This document shows, piece after piece, positions 1 through 6,223 of a DNA stretch of 6,507 nt. The notes under the pieces were generated by a model. The model was given only the letters and a program-made list of their open reading frames with translations, was not told where the DNA came from and did not search any database. A program made the position numbers and the translations under genes. The DNA comes from Armatimonadota bacterium (GTDB lineage: Bacteria > Armatimonadota > SYMT01). The stretch lies in assembly GCA_020696885.1 (NCBI GenBank), contig JAJFMS010000211.1, positions 1 through 6,507 of the forward strand, given 5' to 3'. The stretch's first letter is position 1. Every line of letters begins with the position of its first letter.

Positions 1-747
1 GAGCAACTCGAACGCCCGCTGGGTCACGGTGTCCGCGCCTTCCACCAGCGGGTCCATGTCGCGCCGGAGCTTGTCCACGGAGGCCAGCAGCCGGCGCCGG
101 TCCGCGAGGCGGGAAGTGGTGAGGTGCTTGAGCGTCATGTCCTCCATCACCTGGCCGTAGGGGAGGAACGGCGCGTGCGCCAGGCCGAGGAAGCCCGGAT
201 CGCCCGGATCGGCCCAGGGCGCGTGCCCCATCCGCTGCGAGAGGCTGACGAAGGCGGGGACGGTCGGCTCCACGGCGCCTTGCATCCGGGAGACCACGGA
301 GCCGAGGCACGGCCAGTGTCCCTGCCCCTGGGCCGCCATGTCGTAGCCGCTCATACAGACGTGGGAGCTGTGCTCGCCGCGGGCGCCGACCAGGGACCGG
401 ATGACCGAGTACTTGTCCGCCATCTTCGCCAGCCTCGGCATGAGCTCGCAGATCTGGAAGCCGGAGACATTGGTATTGATCGGCTTGAACTCGCCGCGGA
501 TCTCGGATGGCGCGTCCGGCTTCAGGTCGAACATGTCCTGGTGGGAGGCGCCGCCGGCCAGGAAGACCATGATCACGGCCTTGTGGCTGGACTTCGGCGC
601 TACGCCGCGCGCCGCAGCCTGTGCTTCCAGCGCCATGATCTGGGTGAGACTAAGCCCGCCCATCGCCAGGCCGCCGATCTTCAGGAAGTCCCGCCGCGAC
701 ACCCCGTCGCAAAAACGAGATCCTCGTCCGCCGCCGATCGTCAGCAT
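1..747 (-). CDS. DUF1501 family protein, Tat-exported (C-terminus outside window)
   Basis: 249 codons are visible; the reading frame is still open at the left edge, so the 3' part is missing. The N-terminus carries a twin-arginine signal: SRRDFLK at residues 17-23, then a hydrophobic stretch (about 24-40) and an Ala-rich stretch ending near residue 46. Export across the inner membrane in folded form is therefore expected. The mature part begins with LAGGASHQDMFDLKP (63-77), the hallmark opening of DUF1501 proteins, which belong to the alkaline phosphatase/sulfatase-like superfamily; GEHSSH (124-129) follows. Full-length members are usually about 400-480 residues, so roughly half is present. 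The start is supported by AAGGAG 8 nt upstream of the ATG. The biochemical function of DUF1501 is not established; in Planctomycetota such genes often lie beside DUF1553 or DUF1800 genes, which would be off the left edge here. The gene is transcribed divergently from the aminotransferase. Confidence 0.93.
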   Translation of the reverse strand, partial: MLTIGGGRGSRFCDGVSRRDFLKIGGLAMGGLSLTQIMALEAQAAARGVAPKSSHKAVIMVFLAGGASHQDMFDLKPDAPSEIRGEFKPINTNVSGFQICELMPRLAKMADKYSVIRSLVGARGEHSSHVCMSGYDMAAQGQGHWPCLGSVVSRMQGAVEPTVPAFVSLSQRMGHAPWADPGDPGFLGLAHAPFLPYGQVMEDMTLKHLTTSRLADRRRLLASVDKLRRDMDPLVEGADTVTQRAFELL

Positions 748-854
748 CGAGCCTGCTCCTTCCACACCATCCGTGCGCCGCCCACAAACACCACGGCATG
801 AGACACAGGGCAGGCGCCCGGGTTTCAGCTACTCGTCTGCAGCACCGATCAACC

Positions 855-887
855 CCGTTTCCCCGCTTCCCCGTTTCCCCCATCTCC
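855..887. repeat. Four degenerate 8-bp repeats (CCGTTTCC type), possible G-quadruplex on minus strand
   Basis: Units are CCGTTTCC (855-862), CCGCTTCC (863-870), CCGTTTCC (871-878) and, after one extra C, CCATCTCC (880-887). Including flanking Cs there are five C runs of 3-5 bases (853-856, 861-864, 869-872, 877-881, 886-888), each separated by four bases. On the minus strand this is a regular G-run array fitting the usual quadruplex pattern (G3 or more, loops of 1-7). The minus strand is the sense strand of the DUF1501 gene, so the motif could lie in that gene's promoter or 5' leader. It is the same family as the larger array at 3397-3510. The repeat is seen directly; structure and role are inference. 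Confidence 0.75.
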
Positions 888-955
888 CTGACTGAGGGGT
901 CATTCGGATACAATCACGGAGCAATGACGCGTTCCTTGCGAGAGTTCGACTCCTG

Positions 956-984
956 TTCGCGGCAGAATCGCCGGAGAATATACT
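956..984 (+). promoter_or_regulatory. Weak sigma70-like promoter candidate for the aminotransferase operon
   Basis: A -10-like TATACT (979-984, five of six consensus bases) sits in a locally AT-richer stretch 32 bases before the chosen aminotransferase start. The hexamer at 17-nt spacing, TTCGCG (956-961), matches the -35 consensus poorly (three of six). A second -10-like hexamer, TACAAT (909-914), has a partial -35 match, CTGACT (888-893), at a short 15-nt spacing. Either could drive the operon, and sigma factor preferences of the host are unknown. This is a pattern match only. Confidence 0.25.
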
Positions 985-1016
985 GATTCGAGCCGAAGCG
1001 CCGCCGGAGAATGTTG

Positions 1017-2237
1017 ATGTCCATGACTGCCATCCAGAAGCTCGCCTGCCGTGGAGGCGCCCCCCTTCGCACGCGGCCCTGGCCGACCTGGCCGGTGTGG
1101 GATGAGGAGGACGCGCAGGCGGTAGCCAACGTGGTGCGCAGCGGCGTGTGGTTCGCGGGGAGCGGCACGGAATGCCGGGACTTCTCCGCGGAGTGGGCGG
1201 CCCTCCACGATGCCCGCTACGCCGTGCCATGCGCCAACGGCACCGTGGCGCTGGAGATCGCGCTGCGGGCCGCGGGCGTCAAAGCCGGCGACGAGGTGAT
1301 CACCACCCCCTACACGTTCATCGCCACCGCCGCTGCCTGCGTGCAGATCAACGCGGTGCCGATCTTCGCCGACATCGACGGCGCCACGTTCAACCTGGAC
1401 CCTGCTGCGGCCGAAGCGGCCGTCACGGAGCGGACCCGGGCGATCATCGCGGTGCACATCGCCGGCAACCCGGCCGATATGGATGCCCTCTCGGACCTGG
1501 CGCGCCGGAAGGACCTCGTGATCGTCGAGGACGCGGCGCAAGCGCACCTCGCCGAATGGCGGGAGCGGAAGGTCGGCGCGATCGGGCAAGCCGGCACCTT
1601 CAGCTTCCAGGCCAGCAAGAACCTGAACGCGGGCGAAGGCGGCGTGGTAATCACGGACAGCGAGGAGACCTACGAGCAGGCCTGGTCGCTGGTGAACTGC
1701 GGCCGCGTGCGCGAGGGCGGCTGGTACGAGCACCGGATGCTCTCCGGCAACTACCGGCTCACGGAGTTCCAGGCGGCGCTGCTGCGCTCCCAGGCCCGCC
1801 GGCTGCCGGAGCAGACCCGGCTGCGCAACGAGAACGCGCTTTACCTGGCCGGCGCGCTGGCGGAGATCGAGGGCGTAACCCCGCTCACCCGGGACCCGCG
1901 CGTCACCCAGCACACCTATCACAAGTTCATCTTCCGCTACCGCAGCGAGGCGTTCGGCGGCCTCTCCCGGCCGGACTTCCTGGCCGCGCTCCAGGCGGAA
2001 GGCATCCCCTGCCATCCGGGCTACGACCCGATGTACCGGAGCCCCGCATTCAAGATCAACACCGCCACCCACCCGTTCGCGTCCCGGGTCGACTACTCCC
2101 GTATCCGGCTGCCGGAAGTGGAGCAGGCGTGCTCGGAAGCGATCTGGCTGGACCAGCGGATGCTGCTGGCCGGGCAGCAGGACATGGACGACATCACCGC
2201 CGCCATCCTGAAGATCCAGCAGGCAACGCGGAGCTAG
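1017..2237 (+). CDS. DegT/DnrJ/EryC1/StrS family PLP-dependent aminotransferase
   Basis: The 406-residue product is a full-length fold-type I sugar or cyclitol aminotransferase, which moves an amino group (usually from Glu or Gln) to a keto-sugar or keto-cyclitol. Visible family marks are ANGTVAL (73-79, cofactor phosphate region), EDAAQAH (171-177) with D172 expected to contact the pyridine nitrogen, and SFQASKNLNAGEGG with K201 as the Schiff-base lysine, 29 residues later as is usual. GNYRLTEFQAALL follows at about 244-256. The FQASKNLNAGEGG form resembles the StsC/RifK-like branch (scyllo-inosose aminotransferase, AHBA synthase) more than the WbpE/ArnB forms, but the substrate is not proven. 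I chose ATG 1017 because GGAG (1006-1009) is 7 nt upstream; ATG 1011 would be only 1 nt from it, and ATG 1023 is also possible. The oxidoreductase starts 54 bp downstream on the same strand, so the two are probably co-transcribed. Confidence 0.94.
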   Translation: MSMTAIQKLACRGGAPLRTRPWPTWPVWDEEDAQAVANVVRSGVWFAGSGTECRDFSAEWAALHDARYAVPCANGTVALEIALRAAGVKAGDEVITTPYTFIATAAACVQINAVPIFADIDGATFNLDPAAAEAAVTERTRAIIAVHIAGNPADMDALSDLARRKDLVIVEDAAQAHLAEWRERKVGAIGQAGTFSFQASKNLNAGEGGVVITDSEETYEQAWSLVNCGRVREGGWYEHRMLSGNYRLTEFQAALLRSQARRLPEQTRLRNENALYLAGALAEIEGVTPLTRDPRVTQHTYHKFIFRYRSEAFGGLSRPDFLAALQAEGIPCHPGYDPMYRSPAFKINTATHPFASRVDYSRIRLPEVEQACSEAIWLDQRMLLAGQQDMDDITAAILKIQQATRS

Positions 2238-2291
2238 TCGGGTTTCCTGGCTCTCCCGCAGCGCTTCTCTCGTTTACTCGGCTGACGCACG

Positions 2292-3395
2292 ATGTCTACT
2301 ACTTCCAGCGATCCGATCGGCTACGGCATCGTGGGCTGCGGCGTGATTGCGCCGTGGCACGCGGGCTCGTTGAAGGACCACGTCCAGGGCGCCCGGCTCG
2401 TCGCCTGCTGTGACGAGGTCCCCGAGCGCGCCCGGGAGTTCGCGGCGAAGTACGACATCCCAAAGGTCTACACGGACTACGCCGAGATGCTGGCGGACCC
2501 CGAAGTGCAGGCGGTGAGCGTCTGCACCCCCAGCGGCCTCCACTCTGAGATGGTGATCCAGGCTTCGCACGCCGGAAAGCACGCCATGACGGAGAAGCCG
2601 ATGGACATCACCCTCGCGAAGATCGACGAGATGATCGCGGTGACGCGGCGGAACCGGACGAAGCTGGGCGTGATCTTCCAGCGGCGCACCTCCGAGCTGT
2701 GGCAGGTGGTGCGGGAAGCGGTGCAGTCCGGCAAGCTCGGCAAGATGGTGCTGGGCGATGCCTACCTGAAGTACTACCGCTCCCAGCAGTACTACGACAG
2801 CGGTGCCTGGCGCGGCACGTGGGCGCTGGACGGCGGCGGGGCGCTGATGAACCAGGGTGTGCACCTGGTGGACCAACTCCAGTGGGTGATGGGTCCCGTG
2901 GACACCGTCTTCAGCTTCGCGGACCACCTGGCGCGCGATATCGAAGTCGAGGACACCAGCGTCTCGGCCCTCCGGTTCAAGAACGGCGCGTTCGGCACCC
3001 TCCAGGGCACCACGTCCGTGGTGGGCAGCGCGGAGTGGGAGCGGGATAGCTCCGGCGCCGTGCAGGTCACCAAGTGGGGCGGTCTGGAGCACCGGATGGA
3101 GTTCCATGGCGACCGCGGCACCATCATGGTAGACGGCGAGCGGATTGTGAAGTGGGTAGTCCCCGGCGAGCCGGAGCCGATACTGGAAGGCGGAGACGGC
3201 TCCGCCGCCTCGGATCCGCGCGCCATCAGCATGCGCGGCCACGTGATCCAGCTCCAGGACTTCGTCGACGCCATCCGCGAGGACCGCGACCCGATGGTCA
3301 CCGGCGAGGACGCCCGTCCTGCCGTGGAGATCATCCTGGCCGTATACCAGTCGGCACAGACCGGCCAGGCGGTGCGCCTGGGCGGGGGGAATTGA
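2292..3395 (+). CDS. Gfo/Idh/MocA family NAD(P)-dependent oxidoreductase
   Basis: The 367-residue product has the two-domain layout of the family. An N-terminal Rossmann fold carries GCGVIA (15-20). The EKP motif is at 101-103, with K102 the expected catalytic lysine. The C-terminal sheet domain has GGGALMNQGVHLVD (181-194), with H191 the expected catalytic histidine. The position matching the catalytic Asp of Bacillus inositol dehydrogenase (D172, four residues before H176) is Asn187 here; Asn at this site is frequent in some branches, so activity is not ruled out. The YYRSQQYYDSGAWRGTW stretch (161-177) resembles WlbA/WbpB-like nucleotide-sugar 3-dehydrogenases, but that is recollection and not an alignment. 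ATG 2292 is the only reasonable start: an in-frame stop lies 9 bases upstream and the next candidates fall in the Rossmann core. No clear Shine-Dalgarno is visible. A keto product could feed the aminotransferase encoded just upstream. Confidence 0.94.
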   Translation: MSTTSSDPIGYGIVGCGVIAPWHAGSLKDHVQGARLVACCDEVPERAREFAAKYDIPKVYTDYAEMLADPEVQAVSVCTPSGLHSEMVIQASHAGKHAMTEKPMDITLAKIDEMIAVTRRNRTKLGVIFQRRTSELWQVVREAVQSGKLGKMVLGDAYLKYYRSQQYYDSGAWRGTWALDGGGALMNQGVHLVDQLQWVMGPVDTVFSFADHLARDIEVEDTSVSALRFKNGAFGTLQGTTSVVGSAEWERDSSGAVQVTKWGGLEHRMEFHGDRGTIMVDGERIVKWVVPGEPEPILEGGDGSAASDPRAISMRGHVIQLQDFVDAIREDRDPMVTGEDARPAVEIILAVYQSAQTGQAVRLGGGN

Positions 3396-3396
3396 A

Positions 3397-3462
3397 GGAA
3401 ATGGGGAAATGAGGAAATGAACCGGCGTTAATCAACGCCCATTTCCGGATTTCCCGATCTCC
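3397..3462. repeat. Long imperfect inverted repeat (hairpin) built from the 8-bp units
   Basis: The left arm (3397-3419) holds three GGAAATGR units and the right arm (3440-3462) the reverse-oriented units; 19 of 23 positions pair. Inside lies a perfect 6-bp stem, GGCGTT (3424-3429) with AACGCC (3434-3439), closing a 4-nt AATC loop; a 4-nt bulge (3420-3423) joins it to the outer stem. The structure begins two bases after the oxidoreductase stop. It could end or protect that transcript, but no T-run follows, so a standard Rho-independent terminator is not supported. Confidence 0.75.
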
Positions 3463-3510
3463 CCATTTCCGGATTTCCCCATTTCCCCATTTCCCGATCT
3501 CCCCATTTCC
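3439..3510. repeat. Nine tandem 8-bp repeats (NNATYTCC), possible G-quadruplex on minus strand
   Basis: Nine gap-free 8-bp units run in register: five CCATTTCC, two GGATTTCC and two CGATCTCC. Bases 3-4 and 6-8 (AT, TCC) are constant. The rightmost part has five C runs (3477-3480, 3485-3488, 3493-3495, 3501-3504, 3509-3512) with 4, 4, 5 and 4 bases between them, so the minus strand meets the G3+N1-7 quadruplex pattern. That strand is the template strand for the dipeptidase gene. The array stops 6 bases before that gene's ribosome binding site. It shares its unit with the degenerate array at 855-887. Confidence 0.9.
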
Positions 3511-3530
3511 CCGGCCGGAGGCCCGAAGCC

Positions 3531-4901
3531 ATGCATCCCTGGGAACGGTACCTGATCGAGAACCGGGAGCGGTTCACCGCGGAACTGCAGGAGCTGCTGC
3601 GGATCCCGAGCATCTCTTCCCTCGCCACGCACGCGGACGACGTGCGCCGGGCCGGGGAGTGGGTGGCCGCGCGGATGCGGCGGGCCGGCATTCCGGTGGT
3701 GGAGCTGATCGAGACCGGCGGCCATCCGGTGGTCTACGGCGAGACGCGGCAGGTGCAGGGCCGGCCCACTATCCTCATCTACGGCCACTTCGACGTCCAG
3801 CCGGTGGATCCGCTGGAGCTCTGGACCACCCCGCCGTTCGACCCGATCATCCGGGACGGCCGCCTCTACGCCCGCGGCGCCAGCGACGACAAGGGGAACA
3901 TGCTGGTCCCGATCCTCGCGATCGAGGCGCTGCTGCGAGCCGAGGGCGCGCTGCCGCTCAACGTGAAGCTGCTGTTCGAAGGCCAGGAAGAGATCGGCAG
4001 CCCGCAGCTTCCGGACTTTGTCGTGGCGCACCGCGAGCGGCTGGCCTGCGACATGGTGATCAGCGCGGACAGCGGCCAGTGGAGCGAGACGGAGCCGGCG
4101 CTGCTCACCAGCCTGCGCGGACTCTGCGCGCTCCAGATCGACGCGCGCGGGGCGAGCTCGGACCTCCATTCCGGCATCTACGGCGGCGCGGTGCAGAACC
4201 CGATCCATGCGCTGGTGCAGCTCCTCGCCTCGATGCGCGCCCCGGACGGCAGCATCACCATCGACGGGTTCTATGACGACGTCCAGCCGTTGACTCCGGA
4301 GGCGCGGGAGCGGATCGCGGCGGTGCCGTTCGACGAGGCGGCCTACCAGGCGCAGCTGGGGGTGACCGCGCTCTTCGGTGAAGCCGGCTACTCCCCGCAC
4401 GAGCGGATCTGGGCGCGGCCGACGCTGGAGATCAACGGCATCTGGGGCGGTTTCCAGGGCGAGGGCACCAAGACGGTGCTACCGAACGAGGCCCACGCCA
4501 AGATCACCTGCCGGCTGGTGGCGGACCAGGACCCGGACCGCGTGGCGGAAGCGGTCTGCGAGCACGTGCGCCGGAACCCACCCGTCGGGGTGGAGGTAAC
4601 GTGCCGCGTGCTTTCGGGCTCCGCACGGCCCTATCGCATCCCGGACGATCATCCTGGCAACGCCGCGGCGGCCGAGGTGCTGGCGGAGCTGTATGGGCGC
4701 GCTCCCTACTATGTAGGCGTGGGCGGCAGCGTGCCGGTATGCGAGCTGTTTCAGAACATCCTGGGCGTGTACACGGTGGGCTTCGGCTTCGCGCTGGACG
4801 ACGAGCGGTTCCACGCGCCGGACGAATTCTACCGGCTGCAGAGCTTCTACCGCGGCCAGGAGGGGTACTGCCGGCTGCTGCAGCGGCTTGGGCGCGGGTG
4901 A
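3531..4901 (+). CDS. M20 family metallopeptidase (dipeptidase, CNDP-like)
   Basis: The 456-residue product is a full-length member of the M20 di-zinc family that hydrolyses dipeptides or other small amide substrates. No signal peptide or membrane segment is seen, so it should be cytosolic. Expected metal and catalytic residues are all present: H86 in YGHFDVQP with D88 beside it, bridging D119 in GASDDKGN, general base E153 and zinc ligand E154 in GQEEIGS, D180 in SADSGQW, and H428 in ERFHAPDEF. The lid/dimerisation domain has SSDLHSGIYGG (209-219); its H213 matches the substrate-binding histidine of carnosinase-type enzymes. Assignments are by family motif, not alignment. The ATG is supported by GGAG (3517-3520), 10 nt upstream. 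The permease start overlaps the stop codon, so the two genes are translationally coupled. Substrate specificity (dipeptide, N-acyl amino acid or other) cannot be decided here. Confidence 0.95.
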   Translation: MHPWERYLIENRERFTAELQELLRIPSISSLATHADDVRRAGEWVAARMRRAGIPVVELIETGGHPVVYGETRQVQGRPTILIYGHFDVQPVDPLELWTTPPFDPIIRDGRLYARGASDDKGNMLVPILAIEALLRAEGALPLNVKLLFEGQEEIGSPQLPDFVVAHRERLACDMVISADSGQWSETEPALLTSLRGLCALQIDARGASSDLHSGIYGGAVQNPIHALVQLLASMRAPDGSITIDGFYDDVQPLTPEARERIAAVPFDEAAYQAQLGVTALFGEAGYSPHERIWARPTLEINGIWGGFQGEGTKTVLPNEAHAKITCRLVADQDPDRVAEAVCEHVRRNPPVGVEVTCRVLSGSARPYRIPDDHPGNAAAAEVLAELYGRAPYYVGVGGSVPVCELFQNILGVYTVGFGFALDDERFHAPDEFYRLQSFYRGQEGYCRLLQRLGRG

Positions 4902-5710
4902 TGGTGATCCCGGAGTCGGCGCACGGGTCCCGGGGGTTTCTCGCAGCGCTCCGGACCCTGCCGCAGAACCCGCTCCTCCAGCGCGAGTGGCGGGCGTTCG
5001 TGCACGACCTGCGCGCGGGTCCCCTCTTCCGGCGGCCGCGCACCGTGCGGGCCTGGGTGATCCCCGCGGTGGCCTCCGGGGCGGTGCTTCCGTACGGGGT
5101 ATGGCTCCTGGTGACCCTCGCCTACCAGGCGGCGCCGGTAGCGGCATCGCTGCTGCGCGAGCTGGATACGCTGGGAGCATTCCAGGTGTGGAGCGGGGTC
5201 CTGCAGAGCCTGCTGGCGCTGCTCCTGGTGGCGCCCACCATCGCCGGGGAGCGGGAGCGACGTACCTGGGAAGGGCTCCGCACGGCGGGCCTCTCCTCGC
5301 ATGAGTTGCTACTCGGCTCTCTCGTGGGCCGCCTCGGGCCGCTGCTGGCCGGCTCCCTGGTGTGCGGGCTCCTCTGGATGGCCCTGCGCTCGCACTACGC
5401 GCCACTGCTCCAGCCCTACTCGCCGTACACGATGCACTGGATCGAGGTCGGGGTGCTCGCTACGGACATCGCCGCGGTGATCCTGGGGTCCGGCTTCCTG
5501 GCGCTTGCTGCGTCCACCTGGAGCGACAACACCCGCGCCGCCCTCATCGCCGCCCTGGTGGCGTGGCTGGCGCTGCTCCTGGCGATCTCCGGGGTCCTGG
5601 GCCTGTTCTCCGGCGTGGCGGGAGGTCAGCTCATCCTCCGCTGCTGCTTGCTGGCCTCGCTCTGCGGCTACCTGGTGGCGCTGGCCGGAGTGGTCCGCAC
5701 CCCGCAGTAG
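4901..5710 (+). CDS. ABC-2 type transporter permease subunit
   Basis: The 269-residue product is an integral inner-membrane protein with about six hydrophobic segments (roughly 51-76, 95-114, 138-160, 181-204, 211-236, 243-264). The cytoplasmic N-terminal part has NPLLQREWRAF (23-33). After the second segment comes IAGERERRTWEGL (114-126), a hallmark of ABC-2 permeases where the loop meets the ATPase. It would form the membrane part of an ABC exporter or a gliding/copper-type (NosY, GldF-like) system, but no ATP-binding subunit is in the window, so cargo is unknown. ATG 4901 shares its first base with the TGA of the dipeptidase; GTG 4898 is an in-frame alternative. No strong Shine-Dalgarno is seen, in line with coupling. 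The frame is open much further upstream (to 4601), but that part is a shadow of the dipeptidase gene. Confidence 0.87.
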   Translation: MVIPESAHGSRGFLAALRTLPQNPLLQREWRAFVHDLRAGPLFRRPRTVRAWVIPAVASGAVLPYGVWLLVTLAYQAAPVAASLLRELDTLGAFQVWSGVLQSLLALLLVAPTIAGERERRTWEGLRTAGLSSHELLLGSLVGRLGPLLAGSLVCGLLWMALRSHYAPLLQPYSPYTMHWIEVGVLATDIAAVILGSGFLALAASTWSDNTRAALIAALVAWLALLLAISGVLGLFSGVAGGQLILRCCLLASLCGYLVALAGVVRTPQ

Positions 5711-5863
5711 TCGGTCACTGGGCTGGCGCTCGGCGCTACGGATGCGCCGCCCACGAAGGGCCGGGTCGCGTGTTTGCGGCGCCACACTCCCGGGAACGTA
5801 GCCTCCAGAAGGGTCTTATGCCGAGCGGCGAGCCCGGCTCCCGCTCAACTGGAGAAAGCTGCG
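5711..5863. other. Intergenic region before the DUF4190 gene
   Basis: This 153-bp gap separates the permease stop from the DUF4190 start. I see no convincing gene, repeat or terminator with a T-run in it. The DUF4190 frame is open upstream to an ATG at 5774, but those 30 codons do not look like protein of this family and have no matching ribosome binding site. A separate promoter for the downstream gene could lie here; none is recognisable. Confidence 0.5.
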
Positions 5864-6151
5864 ATGGCTGTAGCACAGGAGAAACCGAGTACCAACGCGA
5901 TCATCGCTCTCGTGCTGGGCATCTTGAGCGTGATGGGGGGCAACATTCTGACCGGAATCCCGGCCTGGATCCTCGGCAAGAAGGAGCTGAGCACTATCGA
6001 TGCTGGTCAGGCCCCGGCGGCAGGGCGCACGATGGCTTCGATCGGGATGTGGCTGGGCATCGTGGCGACCGTACTAACGATCGTTGGCGCGATCTTCTTC
6101 GTGGTAGTGGCGGGCGGAATGGCCGCCTTCATGGGATCCGGCGTGAGGTAG
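5864..6151 (+). CDS. DUF4190 domain-containing small membrane protein
   Basis: The 95-residue product has a short polar N-terminus (1-11), a first membrane helix (about 12-37) containing ALVLGILSV and GIPAWILGKKEL, a cytoplasmic-type linker with GRTMASIG (54-61), and a second helix (about 58-84). The order LVLGIL, GIPAxILG, GRxxAxxGxxLG is the DUF4190 pattern. The molecular role of this family is unknown; members often sit near other membrane or regulatory proteins. GGAG (5851-5854) lies 9 nt before ATG 5864, which decides this start over the ATG at 5774. It lies 153 bp from the permease on the same strand and may be a separate transcript. The next gene converges on it. Confidence 0.87.
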   Translation: MAVAQEKPSTNAIIALVLGILSVMGGNILTGIPAWILGKKELSTIDAGQAPAAGRTMASIGMWLGIVATVLTIVGAIFFVVVAGGMAAFMGSGVR

Positions 6152-6173
6152 TGAGAGGTAGCCTCGTCGCCGT

Positions 6174-6202
6174 CGGCAATGGATGCCGGGCCGAGGCTCG
6201 GC
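6174..6202. terminator. Two small adjacent hairpins between convergent genes
   Basis: Between the convergent DUF4190 and toxin-like genes lie CGGCA-ATGGA-TGCCG (6174-6188) and GCCGA-GGC-TCGGC (6190-6202), each a perfect 5-bp GC-rich stem. The position suits a bidirectional terminator, but the stems are short, no T-run follows on either strand, and such stems are common by chance in GC-rich DNA. Confidence 0.25.
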
Positions 6203-6223
6203 ACTCCGGCGATGCCGTATGGC

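Larger units (their letters stand above)
748..1016. other. Divergent intergenic region
   Basis: This 269-bp region separates the leftward DUF1501 gene from the rightward aminotransferase gene and should hold promoters for both. It contains an AAGGAG ribosome binding site for the leftward gene near its left end, a degenerate 8-bp repeat in the middle (855-887), and AT-richer stretches near 905-915 and 975-985. I see no convincing small gene in it. The open frames that cross it are extensions of frames antisense to the DUF1501 gene. Confidence 0.6.

Noticed and set aside
124..801. Plus-strand open frame of 225 codons at the left end
   Set aside because: It is antisense to the DUF1501 gene, which has a Tat signal, family motifs and a good ribosome binding site on the minus strand.
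936..966. tRNA-like stretch around GAGTTCGACTC followed by TTCGCGGCA
   Set aside because: It resembles a T-loop and 3' acceptor end, but the T-stem does not pair over five bases and no acceptor 5' strand, D-arm or anticodon arm is found upstream.
900..2072. Long minus-strand open frame (390 codons) opposite the aminotransferase, and similar ones opposite the oxidoreductase and dipeptidase
   Set aside because: High-GC genes often leave the antisense frames open. The predicted proteins are rich in Arg, Ala, Gly and His with no recognisable domain, and the plus-strand genes have full family motifs.
3397..3462. Classical Rho-independent terminator after the oxidoreductase gene
   Set aside because: The hairpin is long and interrupted, and no T-run follows it; it is kept only as an inverted repeat.
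3439..3510. CRISPR array
   Set aside because: The units are 8 bp, contiguous and without spacers, so this is a simple tandem repeat.
4601..4900. N-terminal extension of the permease from ATG 4601
   Set aside because: These 100 codons overlap the conserved C-terminal part of the dipeptidase, including its zinc-ligand histidine, and are Arg/Gly/Ala-rich with no membrane or ABC-2 character.
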